A stretch of 64,000 bases of DNA, from NCBI RefSeq assembly GCF_013004645.1, contig NZ_JABEME010000009.1:1-64000 (forward strand). Direction: 5' to 3'. Position numbers and translations under genes: made by a program. Below, one piece after another: positions 8,881 to 18,973 of this stretch (positions within the stretch are counted from its first letter, which is position 1; each line of letters begins with the position of its first letter). Origin of the DNA: Stenotrophomonas africana. GTDB taxonomy: Bacteria > Pseudomonadota > Gammaproteobacteria > Xanthomonadales > Xanthomonadaceae. A model generated the notes under the pieces. It saw only the letters and a program-made list of their open reading frames with translations. It made no database searches and was not told where the DNA came from.

Positions 8881-11529
8881 ATGAACGCATCCGCCAAATT
8901 CACGACTTCCCAGATCCGCAGCGACTTCCTTGAGTTCTTCAAGGGTAAAGGCCACACCATCGTGCCGTCGGCGCCGCTGGTGCCGGGCAATGATCCGACC
9001 CTGCTGTTCACCAACTCCGGCATGGTGCAGTTCAAGGACGTGTTCCTTGGCGCGGAAAAGCGCAGCTACGTGCGCGCGGCCGACGTCCAGCGCTGCCTGC
9101 GCGCGGGCGGCAAGCACAACGACCTCGACCAGGTCGGCTACACCGCGCGCCACCACACTTTCTTCGAAATGCTGGGCAACTGGTCGTTCGGCGACTACTT
9201 CAAGAAGGACGCGATCGCCTGGGCCTGGGAACTGCTGACCCAGGTCTGGAAGCTGCCGGCCGAACGCCTGCTGGTCACCGTCTACCAGACCGATGACGAA
9301 GCCTACGAACTGTGGCGCGACATGGTCGGCGTGCCGGAAGCGCGCATCGTGCGCATCGGCGACAACAAGGGCGCACCGTTCGCCTCGGACAACTTCTGGC
9401 AGATGGCCGACACCGGCCCGTGCGGCCCGTGCACCGAGATCTTCTACGACCACGGTGACCATATCGCCGGCGGCCCCCCGGGTTCTCCGGATGAAGACGG
9501 CGACCGCTTCATCGAAATCTGGAACCTGGTGTTCATGCAGTTCGACCGCCAGCCGGATGGCACCCTGGTGCCGCTGCCGGCACCGTGCGTGGATACCGGC
9601 ATGGGCCTGGAGCGCCTGGCGGCGATCCTGCAGCACGTGCACACCAACTACGAGATCGACCTGTTCCAGGCCCTGATCCGCAAGGCCAGCGAACTGACCG
9701 GCACTGCCGATCTGGAAAACAAGTCGCTGCGCGTGATCGCCGACCACATCCGGGCCTGTTCGTTCCTGATCGTCGATGGCGTGCTGCCGTCCAACGAAGG
9801 CCGCGGCTACGTGCTGCGCCGTATCATTCGTCGCGCACTGCGCCACGGCTGGATGCTGGGCGTGCGCCAGCCGTTCTTCAGCAAGCTGGTGCCCACCCTG
9901 GTCGAGCAGATGGGCGAGGCCTATCCGGAACTGCCGGCAGCGGTGGACACCGTCACCCGTGCGCTGCAGGCCGAAGAAGAGCGTTTCGCCGAAACCCTCG
10001 ACGCCGGCATGAAGATCTTCGAAGACGTCGCGGGCAAGGCCAGTAATGGCGTGATCCCGGGCGTTGACGCGTTCCGCCTGTACGACACCTATGGCTTCCC
10101 GCTCGACCTGACCCAGGACATCGCCCGCGAGCGCGACCTGACCGTTGACATTGCCGGCTTCGATGCCGCGATGGAGCAGCAGCGCGAGACCGCGCGTGCG
10201 GCCGGCAAGTTCGGTGGTGGCGTGACCCTGCCGGCCGAGCTGGTGGCGACCCTGAGCCCGACCCGGTTCCTCGGTTACGACCGCCTGCAGGCCGACGGCC
10301 TGACCGTGCTGGCCCTGCTCAAGGACGGTCGTCCGGTGCAGTCGGTCGAAGCCGGTGACGCAGTCATCGTCATCACCAACCAGACTCCGTTCTACGCCGA
10401 GTCCGGCGGCCAGGTCGGCGACACCGGCGTGCTGACCGGCAGCGGTGTGCGCCTGGCGGTGGAAGACACCCAGAAGTTTGCCGGCCAGTTCCACGGCCAT
10501 GTCGGTATCCTGTCCGAAGGCGGCCTGAAGGTCGGTGATGTGCTGTCTGGCCAGGTCGATGGCGAGCGCCGTGGCGCCACCATCCTCAACCACTCGGCCA
10601 CCCACCTGTTGCACGCCGCCCTGCGCGAAGTGCTCGGCACCCACGTGCAGCAGAAGGGCTCGCTGGTCGCTCCGGACCGCCTGCGTTTCGACTTCTCGCA
10701 CTTCCAGCCGATCAGCGCGGATGAACTGGCCGTGATCGAGCGCAAGGTCAATCAGCAGGTGCGCGCCAACAACGCCGCCGAAGTGCACAACATGGGCATG
10801 CAGGAAGCGCTGGACTTCGGCGCGATGGCCCTGTTCGGCGAAAAGTACGGCGAGCATGTGCGCGTGCTGAAGATGGGTGACTACTCCACCGAGCTGTGCG
10901 GCGGTACCCACGTCAACCGTACCGGCGACATCGGCCTGTTCAAGATCACCTCCGAGGGCGGCGTCTCCGCCGGCGTGCGCCGCATCGAGGCTGTTACCGG
11001 CCAGGGTGCGCTGGATTACGTGGACGCCGAAGAGGCCCGCCTGGTCGAGGCCGCTGAACTGCTCGGCGGCAGCGCCGCCGACGTGGTCGAGAAGATCCGT
11101 GCCCTCGGCCAGCGCCAGAAGCAGCTGGAACGCGAACTGGAAGCCGTGAAGGCCAAGGTTGCCGCGGGTGCCACGGCCGACCTGTCCGGCCAGGCCGTCG
11201 AGGTTGCTGGCGTGAAAGTACTGGCTGCCCGCCTGGAGGGCTTCGACGCCAAGGCCTTGCGTGACGCCATGGACCGCCTCAAGCAGCAGTTGGGCGACGC
11301 TGTGATCGTGCTGGCCGGCGCCCAGGACGGCAAGGCCGCCCTGGTCGCGGGTGTGAACGGCAGCGCAATGGGCAAGGTCAAGGCTGGGGAACTGTTGTCC
11401 CATATCGCCAGTCAGATCGGGGGCAAGGGCGGCGGACGCCCGGACCTCGCCCAGGGTGGTGGCGAGGACGGGCCCGCCCTTGCCACTGCGCTGGCTGCAG
11501 TCGTCGAATGGGTCAGCCCCCGCCTGTGA
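8881..11529 (+). CDS. alaS: Alanyl-tRNA synthetase
   Basis: Charges tRNA-Ala. The 882-residue product has the class II catalytic core ([35 protein letters not shown]), the editing domain with [11 protein letters not shown] and the CGGTH zinc/editing motif ([10 protein letters not shown]), and the C-terminal C-Ala domain with [15 protein letters not shown]. The ATG at 8881 matches the family N-terminus; no strong ribosome binding site precedes it. csrA follows after 147 bases. Confidence 0.97.
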   Translation: MNASAKFTTSQIRSDFLEFFKGKGHTIVPSAPLVPGNDPTLLFTNSGMVQFKDVFLGAEKRSYVRAADVQRCLRAGGKHNDLDQVGYTARHHTFFEMLGNWSFGDYFKKDAIAWAWELLTQVWKLPAERLLVTVYQTDDEAYELWRDMVGVPEARIVRIGDNKGAPFASDNFWQMADTGPCGPCTEIFYDHGDHIAGGPPGSPDEDGDRFIEIWNLVFMQFDRQPDGTLVPLPAPCVDTGMGLERLAAILQHVHTNYEIDLFQALIRKASELTGTADLENKSLRVIADHIRACSFLIVDGVLPSNEGRGYVLRRIIRRALRHGWMLGVRQPFFSKLVPTLVEQMGEAYPELPAAVDTVTRALQAEEERFAETLDAGMKIFEDVAGKASNGVIPGVDAFRLYDTYGFPLDLTQDIARERDLTVDIAGFDAAMEQQRETARAAGKFGGGVTLPAELVATLSPTRFLGYDRLQADGLTVLALLKDGRPVQSVEAGDAVIVITNQTPFYAESGGQVGDTGVLTGSGVRLAVEDTQKFAGQFHGHVGILSEGGLKVGDVLSGQVDGERRGATILNHSATHLLHAALREVLGTHVQQKGSLVAPDRLRFDFSHFQPISADELAVIERKVNQQVRANNAAEVHNMGMQEALDFGAMALFGEKYGEHVRVLKMGDYSTELCGGTHVNRTGDIGLFKITSEGGVSAGVRRIEAVTGQGALDYVDAEEARLVEAAELLGGSAADVVEKIRALGQRQKQLERELEAVKAKVAAGATADLSGQAVEVAGVKVLAARLEGFDAKALRDAMDRLKQQLGDAVIVLAGAQDGKAALVAGVNGSAMGKVKAGELLSHIASQIGGKGGGRPDLAQGGGEDGPALATALAAVVEWVSPRL

Positions 11530-11613
11530 TGAACCTGGCCGTCCCCCTCCTTGTAGGAGCGGGACGGCTGACGGTACCATTGCGAATCTTTTCCCTTTGT
11601 CGTGGTAGCGCTT

Positions 11614-11630
11614 CTTGACGGAGCGTCAAG
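11614..11630. promoter_or_regulatory. Inverted repeat upstream of csrA
   Basis: CTTGACG-GAG-CGTCAAG, a perfect 7-bp dyad 47 bases before the csrA ATG. It contains a TTGACG hexamer that could be a -35 element, but no good -10 is found at normal spacing. Function unknown. Confidence 0.35.
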
Positions 11631-11676
11631 CCGGTGGGGGATACCCTTCCACACGGTTCCATGGAGACTTACAAAA

Positions 11677-11880
11677 ATGTTGATCCTGACTCGCCGCGTC
11701 GGCGAAACCCTGATGATCGGAGACTCGGTGAGCGTCACCGTGCTTGGCGTCAAGGGTAACCAGGTGCGTATCGGCATCACCGCGCCGAAGGACGTCGCTG
11801 TGCATCGCGAAGAGATCTATCAGCGCATCCAGCGTGGTGATGAAGCCGGTGGCACCGGTAGCGAAAATTCTGCCGAATAA
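11677..11880 (+). CDS. csrA: Carbon storage regulator CsrA
   Basis: Small dimeric RNA-binding protein that controls translation by binding GGA motifs in mRNA leaders. The 67-residue product [16 protein letters not shown]... is full length with conserved RRVGE and the IYQRIQ helix; the tail is Gly/Ser rich. A GGAG stands 10 bases before the ATG. It lies between alaS and tRNA-Ser, the common gammaproteobacterial order. Confidence 0.97.
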
Positions 11881-11958
11881 CGCTTTACCTTCGCACTCGA
11901 TTAACGTTATGATTCACGCCCCGCTGAGGTGCAACGCACCAGACGCGGAGAAAACCCC

Positions 11959-12051
11959 GGAGTGATGCCCGAGTGGCCGAAGGGGCTCCCCTGCTAAGGG
12001 AGTATAGGGTCAAAAGCTCTATCGAGGGTTCGAATCCCTCTCACTCCGCCA
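11959..12051 (+). tRNA. tRNA-Ser (GCT)
   Basis: A 93-base class II tRNA with acceptor pair GGAGTGA/TCACTCC, anticodon loop CTGCTAA (anticodon GCT, reading AGC/AGU), a long variable arm, T loop GTTCGAATC and an encoded CCA. Confidence 0.95.
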
Positions 12052-12063
12052 GATACAAAGAAG

Positions 12064-12096
12064 CGCCTGCAGATCCTCGATCTGCAGGCGTTTTTC
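12064..12096 (+). terminator. Rho-independent terminator after tRNA-Ser
   Basis: A perfect 12-bp stem CGCCTGCAGATC / GATCTGCAGGCG with a 3-base loop, followed by TTTTTCTTT. Confidence 0.9.
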
Positions 12097-12122
12097 TTTG
12101 CGCGGATGGAGGGGCCCGGCAT

Positions 12123-12153
12123 GCCATCCAGCGATCATTGATCGTTGGATGGC
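12123..12153. repeat. Near-perfect 31-base palindrome between convergent genes
   Basis: GCCATCCAGCGATCA and TGATCGTTGGATGGC are complementary except for one G/T pair and are separated by a single base. It lies between tRNA-Ser and the end of the convergent receptor gene, where it could end transcription from the right. Confidence 0.55.
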
Positions 12154-12171
12154 GACCGAATCACGCTCTCC

Positions 12172-14502
12172 TCAGAGCTTCACCGTCACACCCACCTGGA
12201 AACCACGCCCCGGCAACGGCGCGATGTACTTCAGCGGCGAGTTGTGCGGCCGTGCTTCTTCATTGAGCAGGTTGCTGCCGTTGACGAAAATTTCCATGCC
12301 GGCGATATAGCTGTTGCGTACCGGCAGCTCATGACTGACCTGCAGGTCGACCAGGTTGAAGGCATCCAGCGGCACTTCCTCGCTCACGTTGCGGCCGAGG
12401 TACTTCTGCGTGTCGTAGTAGGTGCTGGACAGCTGCGCCTTCCAGCCTTCGCGCTGCCACTGCAGATTGGCACCGTAGCGGTTGGTCGGCATGTTCGGCA
12501 GGTACTCGCCGTCATTGTGGGCACGCAGCGAATCGGGGCGGTCGGCCTTGTTCTTCACCAGGTCGGCGAAGGCGGACACGTTCAACGTGCCGTAGCGGCC
12601 CAGGTCCAATGCCTGCGAGGCATCGATCTCGTAGCCCTTCACCGTGGTGTCGGTCTGCTTCCAGTACTTCAGCGGCAGGCGATTGGCGGTCTGCACGCCC
12701 GAGTAACCCAGGTACAGATAGTTCTCGTACTTCATCCGGTACGCGGTGGCCGACAGTTCGAAATCGCCTACGTGGAACAGGCCGGTCAACTCCAGGTTCT
12801 TCGCGCGTTCCGGCTCGAGGTTCTGGTTGCCTTCTTCCTGGGTCATCACCGAATAGTGAGCATTGCTCGCATACAGCTCGTTGATTTCCGGTGCGCGCTG
12901 CGAGGACGAGTAGCGCACCTTGGCGGCGAACAACGGACCGAGCTCGACATACGATCCCAGGCTGTAGCTGTTGAGTCGGTAGTCGCGGTCCTGCAGTTTC
13001 GTGTTGGCGGCATTGCGCGCTGTCTTGAAGCGGCTTGGTTGCAGGTCATGGTCAACGCGCTCGTGGCGCACGCCAGCGTCGAAACTGGCCCAGCCGACGT
13101 CCAGCGTCTCCTTCAGGAACACCGCGTTGCTGCGGGTGTCGACGTCAGGCAGGTAGCGCAGCGAACCGCTGCCGGTGACATCACGCGACTGGTGGCTGTA
13201 GCCGAGCAGGCCGCTGAGCGGACCGACGCGCTGATGGCTGAGCAGCAGCTCGGCCTGGGTGCTCTCGAAATCGTAGTCGTTGGCCCGGGTGGCACCCAGC
13301 CGTTCGCCTGAGGTGTTGTCCAGCTTCGAAACACGCAGTTCGGCGCGCTCGAACCACGGCAGCGGATCGCGCAACAGGGCTTCCAGTGCGTAGCGTTCCT
13401 GCTTGATCACCACGCCCACCGGCAATGCGTTGGCGTAGTTGGAACCGAACGACAGATTCTGCATCGAGAACCCCGGCACGCCGTATTCGCTGTCCTTGGC
13501 ATCGATGCTGACGCCGACGTAGCCACGGTCGAAGAACAGGGTCGACCCGAACGCCACCTGCGAATTGCGCGCGTAGCTGTTGCCCAGCCGGTGGTGATAG
13601 TCGGGGGTCACATCATTGTTGATCTGCTTCTGTACGTATGACGGCGTACCGGCGACATAGGCCGGATTGACCGGATTGATATAGGTACGGCGCTGCCAGA
13701 CCGAAGTCGGGTTGTTGGTGTAGAAGGAGAAATCGCCATCGGCCCAGTCCGGGTTCTCGGTCATGAACTGGTCGATGTAGGGCTGCGAGGCCTTGTTGTA
13801 GATCTGCTGCACGCGCGCTTCCTTCTGGCAGCTGTCGGCCAGCGCCGAGTTGACGCCGCCGGTCGGCGGGAACAGTCGGGTGTTGCAGACACTGGCCTTG
13901 CTCTTGCCGGGGATGTCGTAGTGCGAGATACGCTGGCGCGAGACCTGCAGGTTGGTCGAGAGGTTGCGCTGGTTGTTGAAGTTCATGCGGAAGCCCTGCG
14001 CGTCGGCGGCATTGAAGCCCTTGCGCAGGACCAGTTCCATCGACTGGTCCTTGTCTTCCATGCTGCGCGAGATCAGGCCCGGATCGATCTCCACGCTGCC
14101 GCCGATCGCATTGCCGCCGTAGCGCACGGTGTCGGAGGACTTGTTGACGGTGACGCTGCGTACGAACAGCGGATCGAACGGAATGTTGATGTCGCCGCTG
14201 ATCGCGTTCATGCCGAGGATGGACTGGCCGTCCTGCAGGATCTGCACGCGGTTGCCGCTGAGGCTGCGGATGACCGGAGCGCCCGCGTTCGGCCCGAAGG
14301 CACTGCTTTGCACACCGGAGACATGTTCGAGCAGGTTGCCGAGGGTGCGGTTCTGGGCTTGTGGATTGTCGACAGTGGCCCGGCTGTCGATGCGCGAGGG
14401 CTGGGAGGCCTGGACCTGGAGGGTGGGGAGGGTGGGTTCGTCCGCGGCCTGGGCGGTGTGGACGGCGAACAGAATGGCAGCAGCAAGCAGGTGGCGACGC
14501 AT
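12172..14502 (-). CDS. TonB-dependent outer-membrane receptor, ZnuD-like
   Basis: Energised outer-membrane transporter, probably for zinc. The 776-residue product has a signal peptide (MRRHLLAAAILFAVHTAQAA), a plug domain with GNLLEHVSGVQ and IRSLSGNRVQILQDGQSILGMNAISGD, and a beta barrel ending in an aromatic strand (FQVGVTVKL). The extended loop with HYDIPGK, two cysteines (CNTRLF and SCQKEA) and DYHHRLGN, and the EYGVPGFS segment, resemble ZnuD receptors. A Zur-box-like sequence lies 24-46 bases upstream. Start at 14502 is chosen for the signal peptide; the open frame continues upstream without coding sense. Substrate is inferred. Confidence 0.8.
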   Translation of the reverse strand: MRRHLLAAAILFAVHTAQAADEPTLPTLQVQASQPSRIDSRATVDNPQAQNRTLGNLLEHVSGVQSSAFGPNAGAPVIRSLSGNRVQILQDGQSILGMNAISGDINIPFDPLFVRSVTVNKSSDTVRYGGNAIGGSVEIDPGLISRSMEDKDQSMELVLRKGFNAADAQGFRMNFNNQRNLSTNLQVSRQRISHYDIPGKSKASVCNTRLFPPTGGVNSALADSCQKEARVQQIYNKASQPYIDQFMTENPDWADGDFSFYTNNPTSVWQRRTYINPVNPAYVAGTPSYVQKQINNDVTPDYHHRLGNSYARNSQVAFGSTLFFDRGYVGVSIDAKDSEYGVPGFSMQNLSFGSNYANALPVGVVIKQERYALEALLRDPLPWFERAELRVSKLDNTSGERLGATRANDYDFESTQAELLLSHQRVGPLSGLLGYSHQSRDVTGSGSLRYLPDVDTRSNAVFLKETLDVGWASFDAGVRHERVDHDLQPSRFKTARNAANTKLQDRDYRLNSYSLGSYVELGPLFAAKVRYSSSQRAPEINELYASNAHYSVMTQEEGNQNLEPERAKNLELTGLFHVGDFELSATAYRMKYENYLYLGYSGVQTANRLPLKYWKQTDTTVKGYEIDASQALDLGRYGTLNVSAFADLVKNKADRPDSLRAHNDGEYLPNMPTNRYGANLQWQREGWKAQLSSTYYDTQKYLGRNVSEEVPLDAFNLVDLQVSHELPVRNSYIAGMEIFVNGSNLLNEEARPHNSPLKYIAPLPGRGFQVGVTVKL

Positions 14503-14525
14503 GGCACGATCCGTGAAAAAGACGT

Positions 14526-14548
14526 GAAATGTTATAACGTAACTATTT
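14526..14548 (-). promoter_or_regulatory. Zur-box-like operator
   Basis: The left half GAAATGTTATA matches the proteobacterial Zur consensus half-site exactly; the right half CGTAACTATTT keeps TAAC and TTT. It is 24 bases upstream of the receptor start, where a bound repressor would block transcription under zinc sufficiency. Confidence 0.6.
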
Positions 14549-14722
14549 GTATCGACAAGGGTGGAACGGGCCTTGCGGCAGGGGCAACGCGCGCGGTGGA
14601 GCGAACGCGGTCGCCGCCCGTTCAACGCTTGGTCTTGTGCTGGGCTGCCAATGCCGCGCACGATTCGGGCGCTGCCCCCGATCGCGTCACGCAGCGCTTT
14701 CTTCACTGGAACGGAGCAACGT

Positions 14723-15205
14723 ATGAAACTGTTGTCCGCTGTGTTGTTGTCTGCGCTTTCGCTACCCGCCGTTCCGGCGCTGGCAGTGGACGCGTCGCCT
14801 TCCCCGCTGCTGGGGCGCTGGTCGCTGGATATCGCCACGTCTGCGCTTCCCGAAGCACAGCGCCCGAAGCACGTGGTGCTCGAGTTCAAGGACGCCGGTG
14901 CGGGCCGTTGGAGTTCACACGTGGACATCGTCCTGCACGACGGCAAGACCATGAAATCCGACGGCACGCTGGCGCTCGATGGTACGCCGGGGCCCTTGTC
15001 CGGCACCTACGGCGCGGACAAGGCCAACCTGAAACTGCCGGCGCCGAACACCCTGGTGATGCAGCTGGTGGACCATGGCACGCCGGCCTCCACCCGCATC
15101 TATACCGTGGCGGCCGACCGTACGACGATGACCGAGACCAAGGCGTTCTACGGTCACGACGGTACGCCGATCCTGCAGACCAACCTGTTCAAGCGGATAC
15201 CGTAG
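14723..15205 (+). CDS. Exported protein of unknown function
   Basis: The 160-residue product has a clear signal peptide (MKLLSAVLLSALSLPAVPALA, cleavage near residue 21-23) and a beta-rich remainder (LLGRWSLDIATSALPEAQRPKHVVLEFKD..., then MTETKAFYGHDG near the end) that looks like a small lipocalin-style barrel. CGGAG stands 6 bases before the ATG at 14723. It is divergent from the receptor at 14502. I do not recognise a named family; a periplasmic small-ligand binder is one possibility. Confidence 0.75.
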   Translation: MKLLSAVLLSALSLPAVPALAVDASPSPLLGRWSLDIATSALPEAQRPKHVVLEFKDAGAGRWSSHVDIVLHDGKTMKSDGTLALDGTPGPLSGTYGADKANLKLPAPNTLVMQLVDHGTPASTRIYTVAADRTTMTETKAFYGHDGTPILQTNLFKRIP

Positions 15206-15262
15206 CGGCGCCGCCGGTGCCATGCCCACGGGGAGGAACTCCGCGGGCATGGCACCGGCACC

Positions 15263-17935
15263 TTACACCGTCGCCGGGTCGCGCTTGCCGGTGTCGATGC
15301 CATACGTGTCGATGGCCTCCTGCATCCGCGCGCGCTCGATGCGGCCTTCGTCGGCCAGCGACTTCAGGGCGGCCAGCACGATGAAGTGGCGATCCACTTC
15401 GAAGAACGTGCGCAGCGACTCACGCGTGTCGGAACGGCCGAAGCCATCGGTGCCGAGTGCAGTGAAGCGTCGGTCGTTGATGAACGGCCGGATCTGGTCG
15501 CCGACGATCTTCATGTAGTCGGTGGCCACCACCACCGGGCCTTCATGGCCCTGCAGGCACTGCTGCACAAAGGGTACGCGCGGTTCCTCGGCCGGGTGCA
15601 GCAGGTTCCAGCGTTCGGCGGCCAGGCCGTCGCGGCGCAGTTCGGTCAGGCTGGTGGCGCTCCACACGTCGCTGGCGACGCCGAAGTCCTGCTGCAGCAG
15701 TTCTGCCGCGGCTTCCACTTCGCGCAGGATCGAGCCGCTGCCCATCAGCTGCACGCGTGGCTGCGAGGCGGCATCGGCGGCTGCCGGACGCAGCAGGTAG
15801 AGGCCCTTCAGGATGCAGGCCTCGGCGCCTTCGGGCAGTGCCGGCTGCGGGTAGTTCTCGTTGAGCACGGTGATGTAGTAGTAGATGTCTTCCTGGTCGA
15901 CATACATGCGACGCAGGCCGTCATGGATGATCACCGCCAGCTCGTAGTTGTAGGTCGGGTCGTAGGACACGCAGCTCGGAATCACCGACGACAGCACGTG
16001 GCTGTGGCCATCATCGTGCTGCAGGCCTTCGCCCATCAGCGTGGTGCGGCCCGACGTGGCACCGAGCAGGAAGCCGCGGGTACGCGCATCGGCAGCGGCC
16101 CAGGCCAGGTCGCCGACGCGCTGCAGGCCGAACATCGAATAGAAGATGTAGAACGGAATCGTCGCCAGGCCGTGGTTGCTGTAGGCGGTACCGGCCGCGA
16201 TCCATGAACAGATCGCACCGGATTCGTTGATGCCTTCCTGCAGGATCTGACCGTCCTTGGCTTCCTTGTAATAGCTCAGCTGGCCGGCATCCTGCGGGGT
16301 GTACAGCTGGCCCAGGTAGGAGTGGATGCCTATCTGGCGGAACAGGCCTTCCATGCCGAAGGTGCGCGATTCATCGGGCACGATCGGAATCACCAGCTTG
16401 CCCAGTTCCGGGTCCTTCAGCAGGCTGGTGAGGATGCGCACGAAGCCCATGGTGGTGGACTGGCCGCGATCACCGCTGCCCTGCAGCTGGGTGTTGAAGA
16501 TCGACAGCGGCGGCAGCGGCAGCGGATCCACCTTGGCCAGGCGCGCTGGCAGCTGCCCACCCTGGATGCGGCGGCGTTCGGCGAAGTAGGCGGCCTCGGC
16601 GCTGCCGGGTTCCGGGCGCAGATAGGGCATCTCCTCCAACTGGTCGTCGCTGACCGGCAGGTTGAAGCGGTCACGGAAGGCGCGCACCGCATCGGCGCTC
16701 ATCTTCTTCAGCTGGTGGTTGATGTTCTGGCCTTCGCCGGCTTCGCCCATGCCGAAGCCCTTGACCGTCTTGGCCAGGATCACCGTCGGCCGGCCGCGGG
16801 TGTTCACCGCCTGCTGGTAGGCGGCGTACACCTTCTGCGGATCGTGGCCACCACGTGCCAGCGCCCAGATGTCGTCGTCGCTCATGTGCGCGACCAGCGC
16901 CAGCAGCTCGGGGTAACGGCCGAAGAAGTGTTCGCGCACGTAGGCGCCGCTCTGCGACTTGAAGGTCTGGTAGTCGCCGTCCACGCACTCCATCATGCGC
17001 TGGCGCAGCAGGCCGCTGTGGTCGCGGACCAGCAGATCGTCCCAGCCACTGCCCCAGATCAGCTTGATCACGTTCCAGCCAGCCGCGCGGAAGGTGCCTT
17101 CCAGTTCCTGGATGACCTTGGCGTTGCCGCGTACCGGTCCATCGAGGCGCTGCAGGTTGCAGTTGACCACGAACACGATGTTGTCCAGCCGCTCGCGGCC
17201 GGCCAGGGAAATTGCCGCCAGCGATTCGGGCTGATCCATCTCGCCGTCGCCGAGGAAGGCCCAGACTTTGCGGCCCTGGTGTTGTTTCAGGCCGCGGTAT
17301 TCCAGGTAACGCATGTAGCGCGCCTGGTAGGCGGCGGTCAGCGGGCCCAGCCCCATCGACACGGTGGGGAACTGCCAGAACTCCGGCATCAGGCGCGGGT
17401 GCGGATACGAGGACAGGCCTTCGCGGCCGGCTTCGCGGCGGAAGTTGTCCATCCGTGCCGGATCGATGCGGCCTTCCACGTATGCGCGGCCGTAGATGCC
17501 AGGCGCGGAGTGGCCCTGGATGTAGATCATGTCGCCGTCGAAGGTGTCGGTGCGGCCACGGAAGAAGTGGTCGAAGCCCACGTCGTACAGCACCGCTGCG
17601 GACTGGTAGGTGGCGATGTGGCCGCCGACGTTGGAATGCTTGCCGGCACGCAGCACCATCACCATCGCGTTCCAGCGGATCATCGCGTTCAGGCGGCGCT
17701 CGATGGCCAGGTCACCCGGGTAGGCCGGCTGGCGCTCGGGCGGGATGGTGTTGACGTAGGCGGTCCAGGCACGGGTATGCAGGTCGCCGTGCTGCTCGGC
17801 GTCCAGATCGCTCAGCTGGTCGATGAGGTAGTGCGCGCGCGGCCGGCCGCCGGCCTGCATCACCGCCTCCAGCGATTCACGCCACTCCCGCGTTTCCAGC
17901 GGGTCGGTATCGAAGGGGATCAGGGCTTGGTTCAT
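15263..17935 (-). CDS. aceE: Pyruvate dehydrogenase E1 component, homodimeric type
   Basis: Thiamine-diphosphate-dependent decarboxylation of pyruvate in the pyruvate dehydrogenase complex. The 890-residue product is the normal AceE length. Seen: HSNVGGHIATYQSAA, WAFLGDGEMDQPES (ThDP/Mg site GDG), NCNLQRLDGPV, GINESGAICSWIAAGT and the C-terminal GFGRSDTRESLR. GGAG is 6 bases before the ATG at 17935. aceF and lpd are not adjacent in this window. Confidence 0.97.
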   Translation of the reverse strand: MNQALIPFDTDPLETREWRESLEAVMQAGGRPRAHYLIDQLSDLDAEQHGDLHTRAWTAYVNTIPPERQPAYPGDLAIERRLNAMIRWNAMVMVLRAGKHSNVGGHIATYQSAAVLYDVGFDHFFRGRTDTFDGDMIYIQGHSAPGIYGRAYVEGRIDPARMDNFRREAGREGLSSYPHPRLMPEFWQFPTVSMGLGPLTAAYQARYMRYLEYRGLKQHQGRKVWAFLGDGEMDQPESLAAISLAGRERLDNIVFVVNCNLQRLDGPVRGNAKVIQELEGTFRAAGWNVIKLIWGSGWDDLLVRDHSGLLRQRMMECVDGDYQTFKSQSGAYVREHFFGRYPELLALVAHMSDDDIWALARGGHDPQKVYAAYQQAVNTRGRPTVILAKTVKGFGMGEAGEGQNINHQLKKMSADAVRAFRDRFNLPVSDDQLEEMPYLRPEPGSAEAAYFAERRRIQGGQLPARLAKVDPLPLPPLSIFNTQLQGSGDRGQSTTMGFVRILTSLLKDPELGKLVIPIVPDESRTFGMEGLFRQIGIHSYLGQLYTPQDAGQLSYYKEAKDGQILQEGINESGAICSWIAAGTAYSNHGLATIPFYIFYSMFGLQRVGDLAWAAADARTRGFLLGATSGRTTLMGEGLQHDDGHSHVLSSVIPSCVSYDPTYNYELAVIIHDGLRRMYVDQEDIYYYITVLNENYPQPALPEGAEACILKGLYLLRPAAADAASQPRVQLMGSGSILREVEAAAELLQQDFGVASDVWSATSLTELRRDGLAAERWNLLHPAEEPRVPFVQQCLQGHEGPVVVATDYMKIVGDQIRPFINDRRFTALGTDGFGRSDTRESLRTFFEVDRHFIVLAALKSLADEGRIERARMQEAIDTYGIDTGKRDPATV

Positions 17936-18180
17936 GGCTTTCTCCAGAGGGCGCCGGTCGGACGTCTGCCTGGGCGACAACACCGGCAGGGCGCACAGCA
18001 CTGGAGCGGGGTCGCAACGGCGGGGGCCGTGACGCGAAGGGCGACCGTGGCGGCCACCGAGAAGACAAGCGTAGGCCTGCCCCCCAGGCTTCGGTAGGCG
18101 GGCGGGGCTTGGGTCTCTGGCAAGCAAGGGTTGGTGCCGCGCGCCGTATCATGGGCCGATGCGCTGGGCGCGGCCGCTGA

Positions 18181-18366
18181 TCAGGCCGGGGACAGCCCCG
18201 GCAGGAACACCGGGATGATCGCCACGCCGACGCCCAGCAGGCACCAGGCGACGATGGGCAACCAGCGCGCCAGGCGTTGGGCGGGTTCCGGTGCACGACG
18301 GCCACCGATCCAAAGCAGCGCGGGGCACTCCTTGTGCCGGCTGCCGGGACATTGCAGGGGCGGCAT
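18181..18366 (-). CDS. Possible small single-span membrane protein
   Basis: A 61-residue frame whose second half is one strong hydrophobic helix (WLPIVAWCLLGVGVAIIPVF, about residues 35-54) preceded by basic residues. An AAGGAG occurs inside the frame before a CTG codon, so the true start is uncertain. It occupies the 522-base gap between aceE and the sigma-factor gene, in which I see no other gene. No family recognised; could be chance. Confidence 0.35.
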   Translation of the reverse strand: MPPLQCPGSRHKECPALLWIGGRRAPEPAQRLARWLPIVAWCLLGVGVAIIPVFLPGLSPA

Positions 18367-18399
18367 TCTAGCGGCTGCCCGCCGGTCGTTGAAACGCCC

Positions 18400-18406
18400 C
18401 TGTCAT
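18400..18406 (+). promoter_or_regulatory. CTGTCAT, single Pho-box half-site upstream of the sigma-factor gene
   Basis: CTGTCAT is identical to a PhoB recognition unit, but no second unit lies at the required 11-base period. It stands 51 bases before the sigma-factor start. Weak on its own; listed because the operon encodes a phosphatase. Confidence 0.2.
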
Positions 18407-18457
18407 CGATGGCGGTCACCCTGCGGGGCTTTCCAGCCTCGGGGTGGTTGGCCGGCC

Positions 18458-18973
18458 GTGAACAGCGTGAGGATCTGGGAGAAGAGCTACGCGCTGCGGC
18501 GCCGGCTGCTGCGTGGCTTCTTCCTGCGTCGCGGTTCGGCCAGCGAGGATGCCGAAGACCTGGCGCAGGAGGTCTATCTTCGCCTGCTGCGCAGCACCGG
18601 CGAAGATGCCGGTGCGGTCGAGAACCCGGAAGCCTACCTGTTCACCGTGGCGGCCAACCTCGCGCGCGAGCATGCGCGTGCGCGGTCGTTGCTGCCGCCG
18701 CTGGAAGACGTCGATCTGCTGGCCGAAGTGCTGAAAAGCGAAGAAGACATCGAAGGTGAATTCGAGCGTGCGCAGCGCTGGAATGACATCCGCAGCACCA
18801 TCGCACGACTGCCGGCAACCACGCGTCGGGTGATGGAGCTGCACTACCGCGACGGGCTGGATTGCCCGGCCATCAGTCAGCAGCTGCAGGTGTCGGTGCA
18901 CATGGTGCGCAAGCACATCGGCAAGGGGCTGGAGGCCTGCAGGAAGGCGCTGGGCGCCAGGGAGCACACATGA
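18458..18973 (+). CDS. ECF RNA polymerase sigma factor, FecI type
   Basis: Directs transcription of the linked receptor on a signal relayed by FecR. The 171-residue product has region 2 (RGFFLRRGSASEDAEDLAQEVYLRLL, ENPEAYLFTVAANLAREHARAR) and region 4 (LPATTRRVMELHYRDGLDCPAISQQLQVSVHMVRKHIGKGLEACRKAL). Start is taken as GTG 18458; GTG 18467 is possible. The stop overlaps the ATG of the FecR gene (ATGA), so the two are translationally coupled. Confidence 0.92.
   Translation: MNSVRIWEKSYALRRRLLRGFFLRRGSASEDAEDLAQEVYLRLLRSTGEDAGAVENPEAYLFTVAANLAREHARARSLLPPLEDVDLLAEVLKSEEDIEGEFERAQRWNDIRSTIARLPATTRRVMELHYRDGLDCPAISQQLQVSVHMVRKHIGKGLEACRKALGAREHT

Noticed and set aside
8392-11580. Open frame of 1062 codons on the minus strand opposite alaS
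   Set aside because: It is antisense to a clear alanyl-tRNA synthetase, has no recognisable motifs and arises from high third-position GC.
16322-18097. Open frame of 591 codons on the plus strand opposite aceE
   Set aside because: Shadow frame of a full-length pyruvate dehydrogenase E1; composition is His/Gln/Arg-rich as expected for antisense of GC-rich genes.
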